From assembly GCA_021777055.1 (NCBI GenBank), contig JAIQZO010000015.1:1-60965 (forward strand): a stretch of 60,965 nucleotides of DNA. The letters are read 5' to 3'. This document shows positions 17,987 through 26,427 of this stretch, one piece after another. Positions within the stretch are counted from its first letter, which is position 1. Every line of letters starts with the position of its first letter. The position numbers were made by a program, and so were the translations under genes. The notes under the pieces are model-generated. The model had not been told where the DNA came from and did not search any database. It saw nothing but the letters and a program-made list of their open reading frames with translations. The stretch comes from Candidatus Anammoxibacter sp. (lineage in GTDB: Bacteria > Planctomycetota > Brocadiia > Brocadiales > Anammoxibacteraceae).

Positions 17987-19069
17987 TTATAGACTACTTT
18001 CCAACAATTTTACCCTTTCAGATAATTCACTAATTATCCTTTGCTGTTCTTTAACCACTTTTGTTAAGACTGCAGTTATGTCCATAGGAGATAACCCTTT
18101 TCTATCCTGCGTGGAAACAAGTTCAGGTACATCTTCTGCGACAAATCCTACATAATTCTCAGATTTATCTATTTTGTAATTAAATGTAACAGGATTAAGT
18201 TCATTAAGCGTATTAATTGCATTTTCAAGTGATAAATTCTTTATATTTTCTTTATATTCACGGCTTGATGCATTTGTCCAGACTCCACCTGATGTAACAT
18301 TCGCGCCACTGCCCATGTGTAGTGGATGCGTTGGGGTAGTTCTTCCAATACCAACGTTACCATCTTTCAGCCACGTCATTCTTTCCGCCTCATTGTTACT
18401 AAAGTCCCTGCTCCTGAGATTGAGTTTGTCATCATTCCCATCATACTCGAATTCAAAACCAAAACTATCGTCTTGCTCAAACAGTTCAAGAGAAGCCTTT
18501 CCAGCGTCATCCGAACTTATTCTCAATGTTGCATCTCCGCCTGCGGTGTCAACATGCATCTTGATATCCGGCTCAGACGTACCAATACCTATATTGCCAT
18601 TTTTTAATACTACCATGGCATCCGATCGACTAGAATCTTCAAAACCATTACCAATTACAAACAAGCGGTCATCAGACACAAAACTAAATATACTAGCAGG
18701 AGTGTAATCCGTGTTAAATGTTCCAATTACTGTTTCAACAAACGATTTTGCAGTGGTAGATCGTCCCATAGCCGTTGATTTGAATCCACTGGCAATAGTA
18801 CTTTCTCCCATAGCCGTTGATTGGCTTCCACTAGCAATTGTGTTATTTCCCATAGCAGTTGATACGCTTCCACTGGCAACCGTATCAATTCCCAAGCTAA
18901 CATTGCCATCCCCCTGAACACGCATAATGCTTTTGCCATCCACATGCTTCACAGAAAACGCGCTATTTTCGGTGCCATCTTTTAGAATTACAGCTGTCTC
19001 ACCTGCATTAATTGTTCCACATATTCCGAAAACAACAGCACACATATTTACCAAAATATTCTTTTTCAT
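17987..19069 (-). CDS. YadA-head repeat protein with S74 self-cleaving chaperone domain (A)
   Basis: Exported trimeric fibre-like protein of 360 residues. A signal peptide ends INAGE. YadA-type head repeats of 14 residues follow (TIASGSQSTAMGES and variants, about 65-125), then GNIGIGTSEP and GNVGIGRTTP fibre motifs. The C-terminal peptidase S74 domain (intramolecular chaperone of phage tail spikes and endosialidases) has SSREYKENI near residue 273, NPVTFNYK and YVGFVAEDVPEL. In the S74 family the Ser of this motif and a Lys drive self-cleavage after trimer folding. A coiled coil closes the protein (VVKEQQRIISELSERVKLLE). The leader AAGGAGATAA is the same as that of the paralogue just upstream. 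Confidence 0.85.
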   Translation of the reverse strand: MKKNILVNMCAVVFGICGTINAGETAVILKDGTENSAFSVKHVDGKSIMRVQGDGNVSLGIDTVASGSVSTAMGNNTIASGSQSTAMGESTIASGFKSTAMGRSTTAKSFVETVIGTFNTDYTPASIFSFVSDDRLFVIGNGFEDSSRSDAMVVLKNGNIGIGTSEPDIKMHVDTAGGDATLRISSDDAGKASLELFEQDDSFGFEFEYDGNDDKLNLRSRDFSNNEAERMTWLKDGNVGIGRTTPTHPLHMGSGANVTSGGVWTNASSREYKENIKNLSLENAINTLNELNPVTFNYKIDKSENYVGFVAEDVPELVSTQDRKGLSPMDITAVLTKVVKEQQRIISELSERVKLLESSL

Positions 19070-19133
19070 ATCAACTTATCTCCTTTCATATCCCTTACAT
19101 ATAATTAATATCGAGAAGACAATAAAAACAGTA

Positions 19134-20321
19134 TCAAATCCTACTTTCAATCTGATTTACTTTGTCTAATAATAATGATATTATTTCTTGCTGTGCATTA
19201 AGCATTTCTTGCTGTTCTTTAACTACTTTTGTTAAGACCGCTGTTATATCCATTGGTGACAACCCCTTTCTATCCTGAGTAGAAACGAGTTCAGGTACAT
19301 CTTCTGCAACAAATCCTACATAATTTTCAGATTTATCTATTTTGTAATTAAATGTAACCGGATTAAGTTCATTAAGCGTATTAATTGCATTTTTTAATGA
19401 CAGAGTCTTAATATTTTCTTTATATTCACGACTTGAGGCATTTGTCCAAACGCCACCGGATGTAACGTGTGCTCCGCTGTTCATGTGTATTGGATGAGCC
19501 GGATCAGTTCTACCAATACCAAGGTTGCCATTTGTTATCACAACATTTCCGCTATTACCTGCTGCCAAACGTAATTCACCCGGCGTAGCATGTTCTTCAC
19601 CGGATACTGCCACAAAAGCACCTCTTCCACCAGTACCAACAGGAGCGCCCTGGAGTATTATCCTACCAGTATCCGAACCATCTGCGCTCTCAATGGCAAT
19701 GCCTAAATCTCCCACACCAAATGAAAGTTTATTGCTCGGATTCGATGTCCCAATACCAGTATTACCATTTTTTAACACTACCATAGCGTCAGATCGATTA
19801 GAACCATTAGTACCATTGCCTATAACAAACAAGCGATCTGCAGTTTCGAAAGTATTTGCGCTAACAGGAGTGTAATCCGTGTTAAATGATCCAATTGCTG
19901 TTTCGGCAAAGGAACTTGCAATTGTATTACTTCCCATTGCCGTTGATCTGTCCCCTATAGCAGTAGAGGCTCTTCCCATTGCTGTTGATTGGGCTCCACT
20001 GGCAGTAGCAAAACGGCCCATTGCCGTTGAGTTGTTACCACTGGCAGTTGATTGAAATCCAATTACCGTAGAGATATCACCACTGGCTATTGTTTGAAAT
20101 CCCATTGCTGTTGATGTGTCACCACTGGCAGTCGTTAATTGCCCCATGCTAACTTTGCCATCCCCCTGAACACGCATAAGAAAACCGCCATTACCATTCT
20201 TTACAGAAAAACCACTATTTGAGGAACTATCTTTTAGTATTATTTCTGTCTCACCGGCATAAACGGTCCCACATATCCCAAAAATAATAGCACCTATAGT
20301 TACCAATAAATTTCTTCCCAT
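19134..20321 (-). CDS. YadA-head repeat protein with S74 self-cleaving chaperone domain (B)
   Basis: Paralogue (395 residues) of the neighbouring gene 17987-19069. N-terminal signal peptide and first 60 residues are nearly alike. It has about six head repeats (TASGNNSTAMGRFA type), more than the three to four of the neighbour. The S74 domain is almost identical (SSREYKENIK, FVAEDVPELVSTQ, KGLSPMDITAVL). The middle, about residues 190-275, is different: GVGDLGIAIESADGSDTG and a Gly-rich stretch replace the Asp/Glu-rich segment of the other copy. The pair looks like a tandem duplication with an exchanged receptor-binding-type middle. Confidence 0.85.
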   Translation of the reverse strand: MGRNLLVTIGAIIFGICGTVYAGETEIILKDSSSNSGFSVKNGNGGFLMRVQGDGKVSMGQLTTASGDTSTAMGFQTIASGDISTVIGFQSTASGNNSTAMGRFATASGAQSTAMGRASTAIGDRSTAMGSNTIASSFAETAIGSFNTDYTPVSANTFETADRLFVIGNGTNGSNRSDAMVVLKNGNTGIGTSNPSNKLSFGVGDLGIAIESADGSDTGRIILQGAPVGTGGRGAFVAVSGEEHATPGELRLAAGNSGNVVITNGNLGIGRTDPAHPIHMNSGAHVTSGGVWTNASSREYKENIKTLSLKNAINTLNELNPVTFNYKIDKSENYVGFVAEDVPELVSTQDRKGLSPMDITAVLTKVVKEQQEMLNAQQEIISLLLDKVNQIESRI

Positions 20322-20796
20322 TTAAACTTTATCTCCTTTCGTATTTACAATTTTATAACAACACAAAAACATTGGCTGAATTAAAGAAGTTTATTTGTTT
20401 TTTTATAAACTAAACAAGTGGCCCTGTTGGGGATTGGCAAAATGAGATGTGGAGGAGAAACAAATAAATCTATAAGTCGCCATTGCATTACACTTCTAAA
20501 TAGTTTCTTTTAGTATGCAAGTAGGATTAACAAAAAGCTGAAAATAACCATCGTTGACGGTTTGAGAAATTATCATTTGTATGGATATGAGTGTAAAATC
20601 AAGTGGAAAAACAACCTTGGCGAAGAGTATACAAAGCATTTATAGATCTGTACATTATTTCCTTACTTATCATTTTTGTAACGATTGACTAGTTTTCGTA
20701 GAAGCTAAAATAATACGTTCTTTTTAGCGTTCTCTATAAAAACACCCCAGAAAATGTCTTTAAATAAAGCTAGCATCCTTGTACCTAATTTACCAA
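20322..20796. other. Gap with a short protein-like remnant
   Basis: No complete gene is seen. On the plus strand 20514-20645 is open for 43 codons and reads INKKLKITIVDGLRNYHLYG, then YECKIKWKNNLGEEYTKHL before a stop. It has no start signal and I do not recognise the family, so it is probably a decayed fragment. The minus-strand promoter for the S74 gene B should also lie here. Confidence 0.35.
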
Positions 20797-22028
20797 TCAT
20801 TTCCCTATAGTCACATCTGTAGACCCAGATCTATTCACTAAACGTAAGCGTTTGGATATAGAAATATTTTCAGGATAGGTACCCCCTTTGATTCGTATCT
20901 CCATATCATCAAATGCTAAATTTACGGCATCAGTAATTGTTTTAAAAGGGGAGTCGGGATCTCCGGTAAAGATAGGAAGACCTGACGGATGTTTAAAGTT
21001 GCGATCTACATAAATACTTTTCGTGTAATGCTTGATATAGATGTCATCGTCATCAACAATTATAGTATCCGCATCATTGTCCAGAAGTAATACGTGAAGT
21101 TCACCATTGATATTTGGAGCACGACCATCTGTTAAATCCCAAAAGGTAAGCCCTTCAGGCTCTTCGCACTCGAAATCTCCGAATGTGCAGGCCGGATCAT
21201 AATTATATTGGAATAATCCTCCTTGGCTGGATTTTCGTATCCTTCTGAACGTATTTGGTGAGGCGGATACATCAAAGACATGAATCCCATGAGGAGACGT
21301 GCTTACACCGAAGAAGCCGGTTACAATGAAGAGTTTGTCTCCTTCCGGAGTAAAATCGCCTCCTTGATATTCAGACATTGTTAAAGGGTTGCCGTTTGAG
21401 TCATGCAAATTTATTCTATTTACCGGTTCAAGTTTTGAAGGTACAGAACCTGAGATAGCTAATGCTTCCCAATTAAATTCATAGCAGTTAAGATGGCTTG
21501 TGTTATTGACTGCCGAGTATACCTTTCCTGAATTGTCAATTGCACACCAACCTGCAGCGTCTTGTTTAGGTAATTTAGCTACTCCTTTGAAGTTCAAGTT
21601 TTCATCATAAAAAGCAATACCTGAGCCACTACTTCCCTCAACTCCTATCAAAATGTACCAAATGCCATTTGTCGGATTCTTTCTGGAATCCATAGCCTTA
21701 AATTTGCTATAGCCATGCAAAGCAAGGCCACTAGTAAGTGGTGTAGTCAAGGCGGTAATGAATGGAAAGCCTAGATCCTGTGTTACAGGTATTTTATAAA
21801 GCACTGCGCCTTCATCACCAGATTTAGTTATAAACCAAGAATCATCGTTATGGGCCAATCCCTGGACGTCTTCTGCATAGATAGTATCTACCTGATCAGG
21901 ATATGTTCCGATGAGATTGTAATAACCATCATAGGCACCCCCCCCAATAGATATTCATTGATTGAAAAAAAGGATATTGTAAGTAACAGCATAAAATATG
22001 CTATGTAACATTTACTAATTGTGCACAT
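20797..22028 (-). CDS. Exported propeller-like protein, reading frame broken at a G8 tract
   Basis: The open part (20797-21858) encodes a protein with beta-propeller-like repeats (GIWYILIGVEGSSGSGIAFYD, GDFTPEGDKLFIVTGFFG, GIHVFDV) and a C-terminal tail ending VTIGK. Upstream in the same frame, codons back to 21938 read AYDGYYNLIGTYPDQV and DTIYAEDVQGLA. Beyond that an ATG at 22028, placed after AGGAG, starts a signal peptide (MCTISKCYIAYFMLLLTISF) in another frame. The two halves meet exactly at eight consecutive G (21938-21945); nine, or six, would restore one 410-residue exported protein. It is either switched off by slipped-strand phase variation or a sequencing/assembly error at a homopolymer. 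Confidence 0.75.
21938..21945 (-). repeat. Poly-G tract (G8) at the frame break
   Basis: Eight G on the coding (minus) strand, 83 bases inside the gene whose signal peptide and body are out of frame by one base. Homopolymer tracts at this position are the classical architecture of contingency loci. Confidence 0.8.
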
Positions 22029-22136
22029 TTCAAATCTTCTCCTATGATCTAAATGGTGAATTAGTACTTTAGAGATATAGGATTATTCTGTAAAATAGGA
22101 ATAGATATACTGTTTGTACGATTGCATATTAGCACG

Positions 22137-23627
22137 TCAATTCTTCTTTTTACCAATAGTAACAGTACCTACAGGTGCCTCTAATGTTAATGCCTTGTTA
22201 ATTGTTAGAAATTCATCATATGAGCCTTTAACAATACTTAACGTTGATCCCGCCAAAGCGGATTCAGTAGCATTTTCAATTGATTTTAATGGTCTAAATA
22301 TAGTTCCATCTTTGATTAACGATAATCCACGATGATCCTTATCCACATATTTAACATTTGCACCAGAAGATTCTATTATTGCATTTTGCAGATCGCTCTG
22401 TTTGAAACTAGTTCCTTTATTTCCGGAGATTTCGGGTGAATTGCATCCGCCGTGGGTATGGATACCCAATGCTGTTTTATTATCTATACTACCTACAGGG
22501 CTCCCGGAGTTACCTCCTTTTGTATCAACAGTATACTCAACTGCGATATTAGATCCATTTTGACTATCTTCACCAATGTAACCGCCAGCGTTAGTTTGTA
22601 ATGTTTGGTTATCAGCATTAAATCCACCTGTAGTACCAGGAGGAAAAGAATCAACGCCATATCCAGTAACACGAACTTTTACAAGGACAAGGTCATATGA
22701 AATCCTGTAAAAATCCTCCTGTCTCCTAATAGGAAGTTCACCGTTGACATTTCTACCGGATTTAAACAATGCCCAATCATTACCCACACCATTATTCGAC
22801 GAGTTTATATAAAAGATAGGATATTGATCTTGTGGAGGTGGGTTCACGATTGTACCATTAGGAGATGATTCAGGTACATTGAACTGTATTACCTGGTTAA
22901 CACCTCTGCAATGCCCTGCGGTCAGGAATGTACCGTTAGAAATGATCCAACCTGTACAACCCACAGGTAAAATGCGCCCAATGGCTCGATCGCGTGCTGA
23001 TACGCGATCGTCTGAATTACCACATTGGCTTTCTTGAAAAAGACTTTCATCCACCGCAGAAACATTATCCGCTGATTCATCCAGGTTTTCCCATTCACCA
23101 ACAAGAATCTCTTTTATTCGAAAATATATCCCTGTCTCACCAGGCGCGACACTAAGATCAATATTCAGTATATTACCATTAAAATAAGCAGTTGCATTCT
23201 GCCACTGTAACAGAGTTTGAGAATCAAATCTTTGCATTCCGCCATCCTGAAGAGATGTAATGGTAACATAACTTTTCTTTCCAAGATTGAAATCGTCAAA
23301 ATAGAGCTGTAACCAAGGTACATCTGGGCAGATAACAGTGTAGCGGATAGTTAAAGGTTCCTCATTTCCTAAATTCTCGTGAATACCTGATTCCAAGAGA
23401 TACATTTCATTGTGACAAGGTATTGGTGCATCGTTTGCGCTTATGGCGACATTACAATACAGAATTAGAGCAAAAAAGATACTCGCGATTATAATGTTTC
23501 TTCGTTCTATTATCTTTATTTTAACTACTCCTACATCAATAACGCAAAATTTTTTAAACGGCCTACATAATAAGTGCCACGCCGCGATTCCCTCCTTTAC
23601 AAAAGAAGGAAATCGCGGGCAGCTCAA
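22137..23627 (-). CDS. Exported trypsin-like serine protease with C-terminal tail domain
   Basis: Secreted S1-type peptidase. An N-terminal beta-sandwich domain (about residues 75-190: PWLQLYFDDFNLGKKSY, TSLQDGG, NGNILNIDLSVAPGETG) precedes a chymotrypsin fold with the triad His (LTAGHC), Asp (GNDWALF) and Ser (GGNSGSP). A roughly 70-residue tail ends LEAPVGTVTIG, shared with three neighbours. The only canonical start, ATG 23627, would read through a palindromic repeat. A signal peptide starting near the codons for KIKIIERRN (about 23520), after TAGGAG, is far more likely, but only ATA/ATT-type start codons are available there. The protein therefore probably begins about 36 residues later than the open frame. 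Confidence 0.85.
   Translation of the reverse strand: MSCPRFPSFVKEGIAAWHLLCRPFKKFCVIDVGVVKIKIIERRNIIIASIFFALILYCNVAISANDAPIPCHNEMYLLESGIHENLGNEEPLTIRYTVICPDVPWLQLYFDDFNLGKKSYVTITSLQDGGMQRFDSQTLLQWQNATAYFNGNILNIDLSVAPGETGIYFRIKEILVGEWENLDESADNVSAVDESLFQESQCGNSDDRVSARDRAIGRILPVGCTGWIISNGTFLTAGHCRGVNQVIQFNVPESSPNGTIVNPPPQDQYPIFYINSSNNGVGNDWALFKSGRNVNGELPIRRQEDFYRISYDLVLVKVRVTGYGVDSFPPGTTGGFNADNQTLQTNAGGYIGEDSQNGSNIAVEYTVDTKGGNSGSPVGSIDNKTALGIHTHGGCNSPEISGNKGTSFKQSDLQNAIIESSGANVKYVDKDHRGLSLIKDGTIFRPLKSIENATESALAGSTLSIVKGSYDEFLTINKALTLEAPVGTVTIGKKKN
23582..23618. repeat. Palindromic intergenic repeat
   Basis: CCGCGATTCCCTCCTT and AAGGAAATCGCGG form an imperfect hairpin around a short AT loop. It lies inside the extended open frame of the protease gene, upstream of the likely real start, which is one reason for doubting ATG 23627. 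Confidence 0.6.
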
Positions 23628-23705
23628 TACATCTTGTGTAAAAATTTAGCTATTAACTGCGATCCTACTATTCCACATTTTTTTTACACACTCTAGAATC
23701 AATGA

Positions 23706-25214
23706 TTAATTTCCAATCGTTACTTGCCCAACAGGCGCAAAAAGTGTTAGCGCCTTACCACCAGTACCAGCAGTAAATGTATTTCCCGCTGAAGCTCGAT
23801 ATGACCCTGCAACTATAGCAATTCGTCTACCGCTTGGCGTATCAGAAACGGCCTTAGCTATAGTTTTATAAGGATGCAAGACATTACCGTTTTGAAACAA
23901 AGTAGGCGATATAGATCGTGCATCTGCATACCGAGAATTGGCCTGAAAGCTGTGCAATGCGTTCTGCAGAGGATTATAACCAAGCCAGGTCCCGTCGTTG
24001 TCAAAGTCGGAAAAAAAACTATCACAACCACCCCGAGTATGTATAGCAATGGCCATATTTTTGCTTTCCCATATTACCGGGCTGCCAGAGTTGGCAGGGA
24101 GTGTATCAACTTCATGTTCAATAGCAGTATCAACCAGACAGTCGTCACACGCTCCAATATCGGTCTGTTGAACAAGGCTTCGAGAGTTACAACTGCGGTT
24201 GCAATTTCCATCCGCATCCCAGTCACAGCACGGAGCCCCGGCTCCTCCTGTACCTTCAGGAAACGGGTCAAGACCATATCCGGTAACTCTTACGATATTA
24301 CCTTCTGATGGTACTAACTCTGTCATATGGAAGAATCCTTGAACAATATGAGCCCTTAGACCAGTGTTAGAATTTGGGCCGATTGCAAAAACACTGTAAT
24401 CTTCACCCCTACCGTCTGATTCAAAGGCTCTAACACTAGTTACTGGATACTGATCATTTAAACTGGCGGCACGAGGCGACCCGTTAGAGGTAGATAGAGG
24501 CACATTAAACTCCAAGATAACACCACTAAGGTTGCCGTCTGGGCTACCACAGTGTCCAGCAGTTAGAGCAGCGCCGTTGTGTACGAGCCATCCCGTACAA
24601 CCACCAAAAAATAGTCGCCCGACACGTGAATCATTAGACAGGACACGGTCATCAAAGTCACCACAAATACTTTCTGGGATGTTTCCATCAGAAACCGCAT
24701 CAATATCTAAATTAAAATCAATATCTACTGGATCAGCAACAAGGATCTTATCTACATTTACAAAGATACCATTGTCTTGCGGAGCAACATATACCTCTAA
24801 CTCAACTTCTGTACCATTAAAAATACCACTAGTATCAGACCAGATTAACATATAGTTTGCATCTAAAAATTGAGAATCTCCATCAAGCAATGATGTTAGT
24901 TTAATATAACTGTTTTCACCAAGATTATAACTGCTAAAATGAATACGCATCCAAGGTGTATCTTCCGCTTGAATGATTGTTGAATACAACAATTGCGCAT
25001 TTTCATCAACATTTACGCTCTCTTCCCCATTTACATCTTGTCCTGTACCAGCACCGTTAAAAACACCAGATTCCATAGTATACGGAATATCCATTAATGA
25101 AAATGCCTGACGTTCATTCTGGCCTAATAGCGTACTAAAGTTGGAGACAATAATGCAATTAATTGCAATGCCGAAAAGCGCTATTAATGATAATTTAAGG
25201 TTAAAAAGTTTCAT
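23706..25214 (-). CDS. Exported trypsin-like serine protease, paralogue, with C-terminal tail domain
   Basis: Paralogue (502 residues) of the protease at 22137-23627 with the same order. A signal peptide comes first (MKLFNLKLSLIALFGIAINC), then the beta-sandwich domain (PWMRIHFSSYNLGENSYIKL, TSLLDGDSQF, VAPQDNG), then the S1 fold with His in LTAGHC, Asp in GEDYSVF and Ser in ANSGSPV. The tail ends LFAPVGQVTIG. A Cys-rich insert (CCDWDADGNCNRSCNS, later CDDC) near residues 330-360 is absent from the paralogue and could form extra disulphides or a metal site. The start follows AAGGAAGG. The substrate is unknown; the neighbours suggest surface-protein processing or nutrient proteolysis. Confidence 0.88.
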   Translation of the reverse strand: MKLFNLKLSLIALFGIAINCIIVSNFSTLLGQNERQAFSLMDIPYTMESGVFNGAGTGQDVNGEESVNVDENAQLLYSTIIQAEDTPWMRIHFSSYNLGENSYIKLTSLLDGDSQFLDANYMLIWSDTSGIFNGTEVELEVYVAPQDNGIFVNVDKILVADPVDIDFNLDIDAVSDGNIPESICGDFDDRVLSNDSRVGRLFFGGCTGWLVHNGAALTAGHCGSPDGNLSGVILEFNVPLSTSNGSPRAASLNDQYPVTSVRAFESDGRGEDYSVFAIGPNSNTGLRAHIVQGFFHMTELVPSEGNIVRVTGYGLDPFPEGTGGAGAPCCDWDADGNCNRSCNSRSLVQQTDIGACDDCLVDTAIEHEVDTLPANSGSPVIWESKNMAIAIHTRGGCDSFFSDFDNDGTWLGYNPLQNALHSFQANSRYADARSISPTLFQNGNVLHPYKTIAKAVSDTPSGRRIAIVAGSYRASAGNTFTAGTGGKALTLFAPVGQVTIGN

Positions 25215-25382
25215 AGGCTACCTTCCTTTCTAGGCAGTATATATGTCTTTAGATTGTAAAACTCCGGATACATCCTCTAAAATATATCAGTAGCTAAGAA
25301 ATACTACTTGATCACAGAATATCTTAGTTTATTAGCAATGTTTAAATCCGTTTTCAATTCCAAATAAAAAACGCCGTGTCCA

Positions 25383-26399
25383 TTATCCCCCAATAGTCAC
25401 ACTTCCCAAAGGGGCTCTTAAGCTCATAGCTTTACTAAACGAACCAGTTTCATTGTAATTACCTGGCTGTATAATTAACGTTCCTCCTGCAGGGACTACA
25501 GAAACACCATGGTTAATAGTAAAAGCAGGAAAGAAAAAAGTACCCGGTTGCGGGAAAAAGAAGACGCTCTTTCTAGGTGCAAGGGGATACGATCCGTTAA
25601 CAAACCGCCAATTGTTTTCCGGATATAAAAATGACATAGTTAACACATCGAGGTCACTTAAATGGTTTCGTTGTCCAATAGCATTTTGCCAAGCACTATT
25701 CCATGGAGCTTTTACTGTTATTGTACGACAACTACTAGCATTTGAAGAACAACTCGAACAGTCTGAGAATGCACATTGGCCATAATGCATAACAGAATCA
25801 AAATCATGCTCACCATAAACATCAGCAGAGTTACGTTTGTCAAAGTTATGACTTTCACCTGATTTGATTCTATCAGTGTTAATGGTCAAAAATGTATCTC
25901 GGTCCGGTCGTGATTGCTCATGCCAACATCCTAAAGCGTGTGATAGTTCATGGGCAATTATAAACCTAGACCCCCAGCTGACAATATTAATAACCTGTTT
26001 TCCACCTTTCATTCCTACTTCGGAGTTATTTTTGGTAGAATTTTGAATATGTATGTAATTACCATGACCATTTCTCGGTATAAAATCAACATTGGCAACA
26101 GCTTCCCATTCTCCCATAGCAGCAATTGCACGATTGCGATTTGTGCTATTTACATTGGAATCAAATTGATATGGAATTATACCATTTGTCCAGTATGTAG
26201 CCTCAAAAGTACCCTCTTTTTCTACTTCAGGTACAAGGATATCACCTTCGATCACCTTGTACCCTTCAGGTATACCGTTCTCATAAGGGGCAAATGGATC
26301 ATCAATACCATCATCACCATATGTTGTAGTAAATAACGAAAGCGATAATGAGATAATAACGCCAGATATAATGACGAAAAAAGATTTCAAATTTATCAT
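25383..26399 (-). CDS. Exported astacin-family zinc metalloprotease with C-terminal tail domain
   Basis: Secreted M12A peptidase. The start at 26399 lies 8 bases after AGGAG; a frame extending to 26444 adds only non-signal residues. A signal peptide (MINLKSFFVIISGVIIS to TYGDD) is followed by a propeptide-like segment and the catalytic domain (WTNGIIPYQFD start). The zinc motif is HELSHALGCWHEQSRPDRD and the Met-turn is SVMHYG, both complete for an active astacin. The C-terminal segment, after LSFLYPENNW-like sequence, is a tail ending LRAPLGSVTIG, the same module as on the two serine proteases and the propeller-like protein downstream. Confidence 0.9.
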   Translation of the reverse strand: MINLKSFFVIISGVIISLSLSLFTTTYGDDGIDDPFAPYENGIPEGYKVIEGDILVPEVEKEGTFEATYWTNGIIPYQFDSNVNSTNRNRAIAAMGEWEAVANVDFIPRNGHGNYIHIQNSTKNNSEVGMKGGKQVINIVSWGSRFIIAHELSHALGCWHEQSRPDRDTFLTINTDRIKSGESHNFDKRNSADVYGEHDFDSVMHYGQCAFSDCSSCSSNASSCRTITVKAPWNSAWQNAIGQRNHLSDLDVLTMSFLYPENNWRFVNGSYPLAPRKSVFFFPQPGTFFFPAFTINHGVSVVPAGGTLIIQPGNYNETGSFSKAMSLRAPLGSVTIGG

Positions 26400-26427
26400 A
26401 CATTTTCTCCTGTTTTCTATCAAAATA

